Shown: one piece after another, positions 34,621-44,760 of the stretch
Position numbering within the stretch: the stretch's first letter is position 1
Layout: every line of letters starts with the position of its first letter
From: Eriocheir sinensis
Taxonomy: Eukaryota; Arthropoda; Malacostraca; Decapoda; Varunidae
DNA: 64,000 bases
Direction of reading: 5' to 3'
NCBI RefSeq assembly: GCF_024679095.1
Contig: NC_066562.1
Location: 8,771,398 to 8,835,397 of the forward strand
Made by a program: the position numbers and the translations under genes
The notes under the pieces: generated by a model
Database searches by the model: none
The model's input: only the letters and a program-made list of their open reading frames with translations
Told to the model about the DNA's origin: nothing

Positions 34621-34905
34621 CCTTTCCTGCTCCTTCTCCATCCATTACGGTGATTAATTAACAAGCTAACATATTCCTTGACCTACATTTACCTGAGCTC
34701 ACCTGGCGAAGAGCTTTAACAGGCCGCCAATTACCTGCCCGATCACGCCTCATTACGCTTTAATAACTCAGGTGTGCCGAGGCCTCCACCTACTCACGGT
34801 CCCTCTGCCCCGGTCCCCCATGAATCACCTTCCCATCCCAGGTTAATGAGAGAAAAGTTATGGGAGTGTCGACCTGTGCTGCGATAGTGACGGGGATGGT
34901 GGGTT
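34621..34905. promoter_or_regulatory. Complex island, E-box and AATTA rich
   Basis: GTGATTAATTAACAAGC, TTACCTGAGCTCACCTGGCG, GCCAATTACCTGCCCG, ACGCTTTAATAACTCAGGTGTG and CCCAGGTTAATGAG over about 190 bp. The same motif grammar as the islands at 21151, 27690 and 32636. Candidate enhancer, inferred. Confidence 0.45.
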
Positions 34906-34908
34906 GGA

Positions 34909-34909
<1 letters not shown>

Positions 34910-34961
<52 letters not shown>
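34910..34961. repeat. (GT)n microsatellite
   Basis: A pure GT run of about 26 repeats. Confidence 0.98.
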
Positions 34962-34964
<3 letters not shown>

Positions 34965-35800
34965 ATGTTTTACCTCCTTTTTTATTTATTTTATTTTCTC
35001 ACTACAATGTTTTGAGTCTTTCATATTTTGCTTCCCTCCAATTTTTCTTCCTTCTCTTCATCCTCTTTTTTATCAATGTTTTTTTTCTTTCCTTTTTCTA
35101 TCACTCGACGGCTTCTTTCATTCCTCTGTTTTCTTTTTCACAATGTTTTTTTTTATTATTTTTTTCTCTAATAACTTGTTCCTGCTTTTTCCTATTTTCT
35201 TATTTTCTTCCTGTTTTCTTCCTATTTTCTTCCTTTTCCAATTTTCTTCTTATTTTCCTTTTCCTGGTACTTTTCTTTATTCACGTTTCTGCAAGTTTCT
35301 CCTTTTTACGCATTCATGATTTTTCTACTTATTTTTCTTAACTTCTCTCCTTCCTACCATTTCTCTTTACCTGTTATCTTCATTCTGCTCATTTATCAAT
35401 TTTATCTATTTATTATTTTCTTTTTTCTCTATGCTGTATGTCGTTATTTATATTCATTTTCATACTTATTCCTTTCAATCTTCTTCTTTTTCTCTCCTAC
35501 CTGTTTCTCTGGTTCATTAATCTCACTTTTAATTCATCTTCACTTTCTATCCTCAACTATTTTTTTCTCAGTGTTTTTTTTTCTCTTTTTATTTATCTCC
35601 CTCATTTTTTATCTTTCTCCTAATCATCATGGTCAATTTTTCTTTATTCATTCTTTTTTTTATTTATTTCCTTTCATCTCTCCCTTTCTCTTTCTCTATA
35701 TTGGCATCTCTCTTTTTATCGTCCTCTTTTTTTGTGGTGGTCAAGTTTTCGTATTTTTTTCTTTGCTCTTTTTTTCTCTCTCCTTACGTGGCCATCCCCA
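34962..35800. repeat. T-rich pyrimidine domain
   Basis: TTTTCTTCCTATTTTCTTCC-type words recur at 35190-35260. Long Phe/Ser/Leu frames on + are compositional. Confidence 0.8.
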
Positions 35801-35861
<61 letters not shown>

Positions 35862-35878
35862 ACGTAGATACCATCAGC

Positions 35879-35909
<31 letters not shown>

Positions 35910-35916
35910 TGTGTGT
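35801..35916. repeat. (CA)n, poly-T and (GT)n, inverted
   Basis: (CA)n at 35801-35859, T-run at 35879-35896 and (GT)n at 35897-35916. The CA and GT runs form a partial inverted repeat. Confidence 0.95.
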
Positions 35917-36545
35917 CTTCCATTCTTCATGACGTTCTCGAAACCACTGCGGCATTAGTCTTCATAAATGCACATGTGTTATCTGTTTTTTCTCTCGCTC
36001 TTTTTTTTTTCTTTGTTTCTATCTATCTATCTTTTTAAACACCTTTTTTCTCTTCCTTATTTCTTGCTATGTATCTATCTTTAAAATGCTTTTCTTCTTC
36101 TTTTCCCCTCTTGCATCTTTATTTCAGTCTATTTTTATCTTTTCCTTCTGTTTCTATCTATCTATCTATCTTTTTAAACAGCTTTTTTGTATTCTATTTT
36201 TCTTGCTATGTATCTCTCTTTAAAATCCTCTTCTTCTCCTTTTCTCCTTTATCTTTATTTCAATCTATCTTTATCTCTTAAACGCCCTTCTCTTCTTTTT
36301 CCTTTCTTTCATTTCTATTCTTATTTCTGTATCTTTTTACTCTCTTATCCTTCCCTCTTTTCATCTCCATTGTCGTTCTCCTCTTCTTCTTTTCTCTTTT
36401 ATCTTTATTTCAATATATCTTTATCTCTTAAACGCCCTTCTCTTCTTTTTCTTTTATTTTTTATTTTTATTTCCGTATCTTTTTTCTCTCCCATCCTTCC
36501 CTCTTTTCATCTCCATTGTCGTTCTCCTTCCTTCTCTCATAGCTA
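35917..36545. repeat. T/C-rich duplications of 139 and 150 bp
   Basis: CTTGCTATGTATCT and TTTAAAAT words at 36063 and 36202 (139 bp). TTATCTCTTAAACGCCCTTC at 36271 and 36421 (150 bp). CATCTCCATTGTCGTTCTCC also occurs twice. CTAT tetranucleotides lie at 36020 and 36157. Confidence 0.92.
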
Positions 36546-37470
36546 CTTTCTTTTATCTCTCTCTCTATTTGTCTATAACTATCTATTCATTTAGTATCCC
36601 ATTCCTCAATTCTTCCTGTGTTCATCTCTATCTATCTATCAATGCATTTTAACTCGTCAATTCTCACTTCTTAATTTCTTCCTCAATCTTTCCAGTTTTT
36701 TGTTCCCTTGCAGCCTTCTCATCCCACCCTCCTACCTCTCCTCCCTCCACTTCCTCATTCCATTCCTCCACCTTTTTTTTTTCTCTCTCTGCACTCATTT
36801 ATTCTTCTTCCCACTCGTTCCCTTCGTCATTTTTTGCAGCATCCACCCATCTCATCTCGGCTCCCTCTCCCGCCTCTCCCTCTCCCACTTTCTCATTCGT
36901 AACTTTTTTTTCTTTAACACTCATTTCTTATGCACTCTTATGCCCTCTACGATTTCCCACCAAAGAGTTCTATCTGTTTCTTCTTTTTCTGCTTGATCTT
37001 CTTGTTCTTCATTCTTTTTATCCGCAAAATATCTGTCTAGTTCCTTTTTTTATCATCGCTGACTTTAACTTTTCTCTTCCACAAGTTTCTGTTTTCATAT
37101 TTCTCCATTTCCTTTTTTTCTGATTTTCTGTTCCTTCTTTTATTCACATGCTTCTCTTTCTTCTCTCGTCTTTCCTTTCCCTTCCTTCCATCCCTCACTT
37201 TCTCTCTTTCATTCCCCAATCCATCTCCCTTTTCTCATGTATCTTCCATCATTCTATATTATTTCCATCTTTCTTATTTAACTTCCCTCCCTCCTTACCT
37301 CTCTTTTTAATTCCCTTTCCTACCTTTTAATTCATACGCACCCATTCCTTTTCTTTCTTCTCTTCTACCATCCCACTTTTTCTACCTCTTCTCTTTGCCC
37401 TCCCTCCCTCTCCTTCTCTCCCTTTCTCCCTCTCTTCCTCCCCCTCTCATCCCATCGCCACCTCCTCTCG
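36546..37470. repeat. Irregular pyrimidine-rich domain
   Basis: C/T-rich with ATCTATCTATC at 36630, a T-run at 36772-36781 and CCCTCCCTCTCC at 37400-37440. No unit longer than a few bases is seen and no gene. Confidence 0.75.
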
Positions 37471-37660
37471 CGCTAAATGATATCAAATTAATCGAAGTGG
37501 CTAGCGGACACTGGTTACCGCCCTTAATGAAAGCCTCTGCGGGGTTTCCCAGGGCTGGCATCTCACCTGGAATACTTTATTAATTAAGGAGCTGCCGAGC
37601 CTGCCCACCTGCCCTACGGCCCTCCGCGGCGACAGGTGTGAACAGGGTGACTTGTGAGGG
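37471..37660. promoter_or_regulatory. Complex island with AAATTAATCG, TTATTAATTAAGG and CAGGTG
   Basis: GATATCAAATTAATCGAAGTG, ACCGCCCTTAATGAAAGCC, TCTCACCTGGAATAC, TTTATTAATTAAGGAGC and GGCGACAGGTGTG. Candidate regulatory island by the same criteria as the others. A reverse-strand frame through it belongs to the neighbouring purine domain. Confidence 0.42.
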
Positions 37661-38125
37661 GTGGGGGGAGAGGAGGAGAAGGTAAGGGGTGTGGTTAGAG
37701 TTAGGGAGAACGGAATAGAGGAGGAGGAAGTGGATAAAACAGGTAGAAGGGAGAGAGAGGGTAAAGGATGAAGAGAGGAAATGCGAAAAGAGATAGGAAG
37801 AAGAGGGAAATGGAGGAGAAAGAGGATAAGGTTAAAAGAATGGGAGAATTGGAGGAAATGCGAAGAGAAGCAGAAAGGAAAAGGAATGGAGTAAAATGAG
37901 GAGGAGGTGGAGAAAACAAGGAAACAGGGAAAGGAGGAATAAAAGGAGAGATAGGAAAAAAGAAGAGGAGGAAAATAATAAGATCGAGATGAAGACACAG
38001 ATAAGAACAGAGAGGAAAGAAAGAAGAGAAAAAGAAAGAATCGGAGGAAGGAAAAAATGGAATAAAGGAGAAAGAAACTGAGAAGGTGGAGGAAAAACGA
38101 AGAAGGAATGACCAAAACCACAACA

Positions 38126-38126
<1 letters not shown>
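37661..38126. repeat. Polypurine domain, weak long-period repeat
   Basis: GAGGAAATGCGAA recurs at about 37773 and 37851, and GAGGAGGAAGTGGATAAAAC at 37718 resembles GAGGAGGTGGAGAAAACAAG at 37899. Confidence 0.75.

Positions 38127-38193
<67 letters not shown>
38127..38193. repeat. (GA)n microsatellite
   Basis: A pure GA run of about 32 repeats. Confidence 0.98.
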
Positions 38194-38196
<3 letters not shown>

Positions 38197-38446
38197 GATA
38201 TGGCGATTTCTAGTCCTTGTTTGTTTTCCTCTTATGAGCGATATTTTTTCTCCATTCGTCTGATTTCCTCTTTTCCTGTTTCCCTTTTCCCTCCGCCTCG
38301 GCTCAAGCGGCCCCGGGTGTGACTGCGCAATAAGTAGGAGCTTTTCTCACCTCGTCTTTTCCTCCTCCTGTTTGTCTGACCGGGTTTTTCTCTCTCCCTC
38401 TCTTTTCTTTTTCTCCTTTTCTTTCTATGTCAATATCTATATCTAT
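38194..38446. other. Complex T/C-rich spacer
   Basis: Unique sequence with CTCGGCTCAAGCGGCCCCGG at 38297, ending in ATATCTATATCTATC directly before a dispersed element. Confidence 0.6.
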
Positions 38447-38572
38447 CCCGAAATTGACGTCTCTTTCGCCCACCCCTTTTGAGTCTTTTTTGTAGGAGCA
38501 GCGAGTAGCGGGCTTTTTTTTATTATTGTTTCCTTTTTTGTGCCCTTGAGCTGCCTCCTCTTGTAAAAAAAA
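38447..38572 (+). mobile_element. Dispersed element, full-length copy inside an (ATCT)n tract
   Basis: CCCGAAATTGACGTCTCTTT, GGAGCAGCGAGTAGCGGGC, T-rich TTATTATTGTTTCC, TGCCCTTGAGCTGCCTCC, then TTGTAAAAAAAA. The left flank is TATCTATATCTATC and the right flank is TCTATCTATCTATCTCCC, so the copy lies within, or created, an ATCT microsatellite. Confidence 0.88.
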
Positions 38573-38754
38573 TCTATCTATCTATCTCCCAAATACTGCA
38601 AATTACGTTGGTCTAGTTAAAGTCTCTAATTGGTTTACCTTTAAGAAGTGAAACATGTAGGTCGGAAGATTGAAGCGTGGGAAATTAAAAAATATATTAC
38701 TGCATAGACCCTTGATGGACGTAAATACAGACGAGTAAATAAGTGTTAAAGAGT
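38573..38754. other. (ATCT)n remnant and unique sequence
   Basis: Four ATCT units, then complex AT-rich DNA leading into a satellite. Confidence 0.6.
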
Positions 38755-39560
38755 GGAGACAAAGGCGTAAGTTAATGTTAAAGGATAGAGAGAGAAGCAG
38801 AGGTGGATACAATAGACATTCATATACAGAAAAAGAAAATATATTGAACTTGATGATTTGTAACTAGATAGAATTGTATTAGATGGAAAGAATTAATCGG
38901 AAGGTGTTAATGGATATACAAACAGTGGCGTAAGTAGATGTCAAAGGATAGAGAGAGAAGCAGAGGTGAATACAATAGACATTCATATACAGAAAAAGAA
39001 AATATATTGAACTTGATGATTTGTAACTAGATTGAATTGTATTAGATGGAAAGAATTAATCGGAAGGTGTTAATGGATATACAAACAGTGGCGTAAGTAG
39101 ATGTCAAAGGATAGAGAGAGAAGCAGAGGTGGATACAATAGACATTTATATACAGAAAAAAGATGATATTGAACTTGATAGAATTATATTAGATGAAAAG
39201 AATTAATCGGAGAGTGCTAATCGGTATACAGACAGTGGCGTAAGTAGATGTCAAAGGATAGAGAGAGAAGCAGAGGTGGATACAATAGACATTTATATAC
39301 AGAAAAAAGACGATATTGAACTTGATAGAATTATATTAGATGAAAAGAATTAATCGGAGAGTGCTAATCGGTATACAGACAGTGGCGTAAGGAGATGTTA
39401 AATGATAAAGGAAGATGCAGAAGTGGATATAATAGACGTTTATATACAGAAAAAAGATGATATTGAACTTAATGATTTATAACTCGATAGCATTATATTA
39501 GATGAGAAGAATAAATCGCTGGGCGTTAATGGGTATACAGTGGCGTAAGCAGATGATAAT
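38755..39560. repeat. 163/147-bp satellite, about 5 monomers
   Basis: GTGGCGTAAGTAGATGTCAA or variants at 38765, 38928, 39091, 39238, 39385 and 39543. Steps are 163, 163, 147, 147 and 158 bp. The 147-bp class lacks a 16-bp segment near GATGATTTGTAACTAGA. Adjacent monomers of each class are almost identical, so pairs of monomers were duplicated recently. Confidence 0.96.
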
Positions 39561-39561
39561 T

Positions 39562-39655
39562 GATTTTTTTACAGCAAAGGAATCAACTCAAGGGCATAAA
39601 AAAACAAAAACAATAATGAAAAAAAAATCCCGCTAATCACAGCCCCCATAAAGAA
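39562..39655 (-). mobile_element. Dispersed element, 3' two-thirds
   Basis: TTTTTTTACAGCAAAGGAATC, AACTCAAGGGCATAAAAAAA, then ATCCCGCTAATCACAGCCCC. It directly abuts the end of the 163/147-bp array. The 5' hairpin segment is missing. Confidence 0.8.
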
Positions 39656-39850
39656 GAGTTAAGGAGGAATTAGAAAGATACAGAAGCAAATATTGTTGAC
39701 AGTTGAATAGATGCATAAAGATAATTGAAAACATGATATTTAAGAAGTACAAAGAGAAATAGGAATTAGAAGGAACGGAGTAGGAGAAGGTGGAGAAAAC
39801 AAGGGCACAGGGAGAGGAGGAATGATAGGAGAGGAGAAAAACTTGGAGAT
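39656..39850. other. A/G-rich spacer
   Basis: Unique purine-biased sequence between element copies. Confidence 0.55.
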
Positions 39851-40069
39851 ATTAAGAAGAGGAAGAGGAGGAAAGTAATTAGATGAAAAAAAAAACTTGA
39901 GAACAGAGAGATGAAGACATGAATCTCTACCCTAAATTGACCTCCATTTTGGCTACTCTTAACTTGTGTCTGTTGTGGGAGAGAAGGAAACCAGTAAGAT
40001 ATATTAAGAAGAGGAAGAGGAGGAAAGTAATTGGATCTAAAAAAAAATTGGGAACAGAGATGAAGACAT
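39851..40069. repeat. 152-bp tandem duplication carrying an element 5' end
   Basis: ATTAAGAAGAGGAAGAGGAGG starts at 39851-39853 and again at 40003. Both copies run through GATGAAGACATGAATCTC into the first third of the dispersed element (39926-39983 and 40070 onward). The first copy stops at TGTTGTGGGAGAG and the second continues as a complete element. The duplication therefore happened after the insertion. Confidence 0.9.
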
Positions 40070-40212
40070 GAATCTCCACCCGAAATTGACCTCTCTTTTG
40101 GCCACTCTTTACTTGTGTCTGTTGTGGGAGCGGTGAGTAGCGGGCTTTTTTTTCTAGACTGTTTTTGCTGCCCTTGAGCCGTCTCCTTTGTTGTAAAAAA
40201 AAAAAAAAAAAT
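40070..40212 (+). mobile_element. Dispersed element, full-length copy
   Basis: CCCGAAATTGACCTCTCTTT, GTGGGAGCGGTGAGTAGCGG, T-rich middle, CTGCCCTTGAGCCGTCTCC, TTTGTTGTAAAAAAAAA with about 15 A. The 5' third is also present upstream as part of the tandem duplication. Confidence 0.85.
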
Positions 40213-40785
40213 AAGCACAGAGGAGAGAGGAGGAAGACATTGTAAAAGAAGACTAGAATTATATATTATGATGAAAACTATTACGAAATGCTATACCGAC
40301 ACAAAGCTAAAATTAAACATAGATCGACAGTTTCGTTATGATTATCGATGAAATGTGAGGTTAACAAGTTGATCTTTCACAGAATTAAAATCGGTACAAT
40401 ACTCAATAATCTCCGGGCTAATGAGCAGTTAATGAATGGTAATTATATGTAGATTAGCTCCTAGTGGTGTGTGTGGGGAAGAAAAAGTTACCGAGACAAA
40501 AAATACAGAACAGCAGAGTCAGAAGTCGCTCTTGCTGACTCGAAAATAATGTAACAGTAATAGTAATAATAATGATAATAATAATAATAATGTTAGCTGA
40601 GGCGAAGGAAAAAAAGCATAGAGTAATTAGTATTGTAACTGTGATAAAAAGGATGATAATGCTGAGAGTCACAGTAATAAAAGGAAAAACAAGGAGAATA
40701 AGAAGAACACATGAAAGAAACTAAATTAAAACATTGACAAAAATAACACAAAAAAAAACAGTAGGAAGAAAAAGTGGAAAAAAAG
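40213..40785. other. AT-rich complex sequence
   Basis: About 570 bp with (TAATAA)n at 40556-40592 and A-rich unique DNA. No gene, RNA or array is recognised. Confidence 0.6.
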
Positions 40786-41385
40786 TAGAGTAAAAAAAAT
40801 CCCTTTAAAATACACGCGTTTCAGTAGTAAATAACAAATATATAAAATACAATAAAATATAAAAAAAATAATTAGACGTATTTCTAACATAATTTATTTC
40901 TATGTATTTCAAAACAGAGTAAAAAAAAAGTCCTTAAAAATACACGCGTTTCAATAACAAATAACAAATACAGTATACAATATAATACAGTAAAAAAATA
41001 ATGATCTGTATTTCTAACATAATTTATTTCTATACGATCCAAAACAAACTTATCAAAATCCTATTAAGAAAAAAAATACACACGTTTCAATAATTAATAA
41101 CGAATACAAGATACAATAAAATGCAACAAAAAAATAATGGTCTGTATTTCCAACATAATTTATTTCTACAGAATCCAAAACAAACTTATCAAAATCCCCT
41201 TAACAAAAAAATACACGCCTTTGAATAATAAATAACAAATACAAGATTCAATAAAATACAACAAAAAACAATAATCTGTATTTCTAACAGAATTTATTTT
41301 TACAGAACCCAAAATAAACTTATCAAAATCCCCTTAACAAAAAAAAAAAAAATACACGTTTCAATAGCAAATAACACAAACCACA
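40786..41385. repeat. About 135-bp AT-rich satellite, 4-5 monomers
   Basis: AATACACGCGTTTCAATAA or variants at 40812, 40942, 41078, 41213 and 41354, periods 130, 136, 135 and 141. Monomers share CTGTATTTCTAACATAATTT, ATTTCTACAGAATCCAAAAC and AAACTTATCAAAATCC. Confidence 0.94.
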
Positions 41386-41700
41386 AACCTAATCCACCTT
41401 CCAATCTCAACCAGTTAACATTTTTTCTTCCTCTTTACATTCCTTCGCCTCATTAGTCATTTCCCTTATTAATTGTCGCCTTTATTGATGTGGGAATGTA
41501 ATTAATATCTTTGCCGTGCTCATTAAACCCGCGCAGTGCTGTTTTTTTCTCCCTTGAATCATCCGCGTCATTAATCTCTGGGTCTCCTAATGATGGGGCG
41601 AGAGGGAAGGGCGTGTTTGCACCAGTGATTGTTGTTCGTGTATCTTTTATATATGATTCTCTCTGGGTACTTTTTTTCCCCCTCGTTGAATTAGCAGTGC
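41386..41700. promoter_or_regulatory. Complex island with many ATTAAT/CATTA words
   Basis: CGCCTCATTAGTCATTTCCC, TTATTAATTGTCGCC, GTAATTAATATC, GCTCATTAAACCCGCGC, GCGTCATTAATCTC and CCTAATGATGG within about 160 bp. ATTA cores are dense at 15-30 bp spacing, a homeodomain-like cluster without the E-boxes of other islands. Function is inferred. Confidence 0.4.
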
Positions 41701-42310
41701 GAGAGAAATTGGAAAACGAGGAAGAAGAAGAGGATGAAAATGGGTGGACGGTGCCTGAAGAAATTGGGACAAGACGGAAAGGGTGAAAAAGGGGAGGAAG
41801 GGGAACTGAAAACGAAGAGAAAGAAAGGCAAAGAAAGAGAGAGGAAAGGAAGAGAAAGTGTGATTGAAGGACCTGCGAGGAGAATGGAAGGAAGGAAGGA
41901 AAGGGACAAATATGGGGAGGAAGAGGAAGTGAAAAAGAAGAGAAAGGAAGGCAAAGGAAGATTCGGAAAAGAGAAAAAGAGGAAAGGGGAAGGAAAAGTG
42001 TGATTGAAGGGATTGCGAGGAGAAATGGGGAAAAGAAGGAAAGGGGCAGAGAAGAGGTGGAAAGGGATAATGAAAACGAGTGAAAAGGAAGAGAAAGGAA
42101 GGTAAAGAAAGATATGGAGAAGAGAAAAAGAAGAAAGGGAAGGGAAAGTGTGATTTTTGGAATTGCGAGGAGAAATGGGGACAAAAAGAAAAAGGGCAGA
42201 AAAGGAGAGGAATAGGTACTGAAAACGAGTGAAAAGGAGGAGAAAGGAAGGGAAAGGAAGATATGGAGAGGAGAAAAAGAAGAAAGGCCAGGAAATGTGT
42301 GTTTTTTCGT
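41701..42310. repeat. About 145-bp polypurine array, 4 copies
   Basis: AAAGTGTGATTGAAGG at 41855, 41995 and 42145 (the last TTTTTGG) and a decayed GTGTG at 42296, periods 140-150. Shared words are TTGCGAGGAGAAATGGGG and AAGAAAGATATGGAGAAGAG. It ends immediately before a dispersed element. Confidence 0.9.
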
Positions 42311-42319
42311 CCTATGATA

Positions 42320-42472
42320 GTTTTTTTTTATTTACAGCTAAGGAAACAGCTCAGAGGCAACAAAAAAAAAGGTCTAAAAAAAAGCCCGCTAATCGCTGTT
42401 CTCACCAAGACAATATTAATGAGCGGCCAAAAGAGAGGTCAGTTTCGGGAGGAGATGGAGGGTTAAGGGAGA
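42320..42472 (-). mobile_element. Dispersed element, full-length copy
   Basis: TTTTTATTTACAGCTAAGGA, AACAGCTCAGAGGCAAC, AAGCCCGCTAATCGCTGTTC, GAGCGGCCAAAAGAGAGGTC and AGTTTCGGGAGGAGATGG. In element orientation this begins CCATCTCCTCCCGAAACTG. Confidence 0.85.
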
Positions 42473-42665
42473 GCTTGCAGGATTTATTATTTTCTGTTGT
42501 ATTTCGTGTATTTCTTTTTCTTTTCTTTATTTTCTGATACTTCTTTTCTTTGTTCTAATAATCCATAGAGGAGTAAAAAAGCCTGGAGGTTATTTGTTGT
42601 GGTCGCTGGTGTCTTGTATGTGTTTTTTTATATTATTTTGAAGGTACTTTTGTGTTTTTTGTTTA
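42473..42665. other. T-rich unique spacer
   Basis: Nothing recognised. Confidence 0.5.
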
Positions 42666-42935
42666 ATGATCGATAGAGAAGTAGATTTGATTTTCTTTCT
42701 CTCACTCCAGTCTTTCCTAACCCCCTTTCTCCCTTTCCCCCGCTTCCTCCCTCCCGCTTCCTCCCCCCCAATCGATAGAAAAGTAGATTTGATTTTTTTC
42801 TCTCTTTTTCGTTTCCTTTCTCTACACTATTTCCTATCCTTCACTTTCATTCTATCCCTCTCACTTTCACTCCAGTCTTTCCTAACCCCCTTTCTCCCTC
42901 CCCCTCGCTTCCTCCCCTCCCCCGCTCCCCCGAAC
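42666..42935. repeat. Imperfect direct duplication, C/T-rich
   Basis: ATCGATAGAGAAGTAGATTTG at 42669 matches ATCGATAGAAAAGTAGATTTG at 42772. CACTCCAGTCTTTCCTAACC follows at 42703 and 42869. The second copy carries about 60 extra bases. Confidence 0.92.
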
Positions 42936-43011
42936 ACACCTATGCGACCACACGAAGGGAAGGTCACGGAACATTTACACCGGAACTCTAGTACTTAGCT
43001 GGAACATTGTG

Positions 43012-43079
<68 letters not shown>

Positions 43080-43091
43080 CTCGCTCTCGCA

Positions 43092-43124
<33 letters not shown>

Positions 43125-43330
43125 CTCATGATATTGATTTACTCCCCCAAGGACGTCAGGCATTTGGTAGTTAGGTTCGTGTAAATTAATTTATCGTTAA
43201 TAACTGTCCTGATTCGCTTTTGCCGGAGAAGATACGAGAGAGAATAAAAGAAATACAGACACAGTTAACGATATGGACCGGCGGACTTGCGAGAGAGAGA
43301 GAGAGGGGGAGAAAAAAATGTGAGACTGGA
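42936..43330. repeat. (CT)n and (CA)n between complex flanks
   Basis: Unique sequence to 43012, (CT)n at 43014-43075 with CG interruptions to 43090, (CA)n at 43092-43121, then complex sequence with TTGCCGGAGAAGATACGAG. Confidence 0.88.
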
Positions 43331-43545
43331 GAGAGGAAGGGAAGATAGGAAGGAAGGAGAGATGAAGGATGGAAGGACAAAGGAAGGGAGGATGGATGGA
43401 AAGCAAGGAGGCAAGGAAGGAAGAAAGGAAGGAGAGGTGAAGGATGGAAGGACAAAGGAAGGAAGGACGGAAAGCAAGGAGGGAAGGACGGAAAGAAGGA
43501 CAAAGGAAGGAAGGAAGGAAAGAAGGAAGGAAGGAGAAAATTAGA
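43331..43545. repeat. Purine minisatellite, 75-bp unit
   Basis: GAGATGAAGGATGGAAGGAC at about 43359 and GAGGTGAAGGATGGAAGGAC at about 43434 (75 bp). GGAAAGCAAGGAGG also occurs twice. Confidence 0.88.
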
Positions 43546-43725
43546 CACAAGCATTGATGAGAGAGAGAAAGAGAAAGCAAAAGAGAGAGAGATGGAAAAA
43601 AGGGAACGAAAAAGAGAAGAAAGAAATGAGGAAAAGGGAAAGAAAAAGAAAGGAGATAGAAAGACAGATGCAGAAAATAGGAAGAATAAGAGGAAGAAAA
43701 AGAAAAAAAATTGAGGAAGAAAATG

Positions 43726-43773
<48 letters not shown>
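43546..43773. repeat. Polypurine tract ending in (GA)n
   Basis: Irregular GAAAGAGAAAG sequence, then (GA)n at 43730-43773. Confidence 0.92.
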
Positions 43774-43774
<1 letters not shown>

Positions 43775-43934
43775 AGTTCTACCTACCTTCCTACCTACCT
43801 TACCTGGCTTCCTACCTACCTGGGCGGCCCTGTAGGTGGTCAATTAGTCGGCCATTAATCAGGTGTGGCCGCAAAAACACCTCCACCACGCCACCACATC
43901 CTGGGCCTCCACAAGCACTCCACTTTCTCCACAT
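43774..43934. promoter_or_regulatory. Complex island with CTACC words, CAATTAG and CAGGTG
   Basis: CTACCTACCTTCCTACC words, then CCTGTAGGTGGTCAATTAGTCGG, CCATTAATCAGGTGTGG. Same AATTA plus CAGGTG pairing as other islands. Confidence 0.4.
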
Positions 43935-44345
43935 CCTGACCTGACCACATCCCTGAACTGACCCTTTGCACTACTACCTAAATGACCCCTTCCACTTCCT
44001 TCCACATCCTGACCTGACCACATCCCTGAGCTGACCCCTTCCACTACTATATAAATGACCCCTTCCACTTCCTTCCACATCCTGACCTGACCACATCCCT
44101 GAGCTGACCACATCTTTGATCTGACCACATCCCTGAGCTGACCCGTTCCACTACTATATAAATGACCCCTTCCACTTCCACATCTTGACCTGACCACATC
44201 TTTGAACTGACCACATCTTTAACCTGACCACATCCTTTGCACTACTACTTAAATGACCCCTTCCACTTCCTGACCTGACCACATCCCTAAGCTGACCCCT
44301 TGCACTGCTACTGAAATGACCCCTTACACATCCTTCCACATCCTT
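43935..44345. repeat. TGACC-rich minisatellite
   Basis: AAATGACCCCTTCCACTTCC or a variant at 43980, 44053, 44160, 44251 and 44314, with CACATCCTGACCTGACCACA between. The pentamer TGACC occurs about 24 times in about 380 bp, including several direct TGACCTGACC pairs. Its reverse complement contains AGGTCA, the nuclear-receptor half-site. Confidence 0.9.
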
Positions 44346-44630
44346 TAGTATCCTTCCACTTATTCCCTTCATATCTCCTCCACCTCCTACCAACCTCCCT
44401 CCTTCCACTTCCTTACGATTCCCCTCCACTTCCTCGTCCTCCCTTCCCTCATTACTCATAAGCAACCCATTACTGTATATTACTCATTGCTTCTCTTGCT
44501 AATTGTTCCTGTTACTCAATGGATGTTTCTGTTATGCACTGGCGACTCATCAATCTTGTGGGCGCCTCCTCCTCATGTCATCGGCACCAACATTGTTATT
44601 CATGTTAATCCCTCGCGTCCTGCTGGTCCC
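44346..44630. other. C/T-rich then complex sequence
   Basis: CCACTTCC words decay to unique sequence with ATTACTCA words at 44452-44515. No gene. Confidence 0.6.
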
Positions 44631-44760
44631 TCCCTTCCTCTATGCCTCCCTCCCTCTGTGCCTCTCTCCCTCCCTCCCTCTATGCCTCTCTCCCTCCCTT
44701 CCTCTATGTCTCCCTCCCTCTCTTCCTCTTTCCCTCTCTCCCTCCCTCCTTCCGTTCCTC
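44631..44760. repeat. CTCCCTCC minisatellite
   Basis: CCTCTATGCCTCCCTCCCTC and CCTCTGTGCCTCTCTCCCTC units of about 28-32 bp recur four times. Confidence 0.9.

Noticed and set aside
43014..43075. GAGA-factor or Polycomb response element from (CT/GA)n
   Set aside because: GAGA words are inevitable in the many pure GA tracts here. No PRE-like clustering with other motifs was seen, so I do not propose it.
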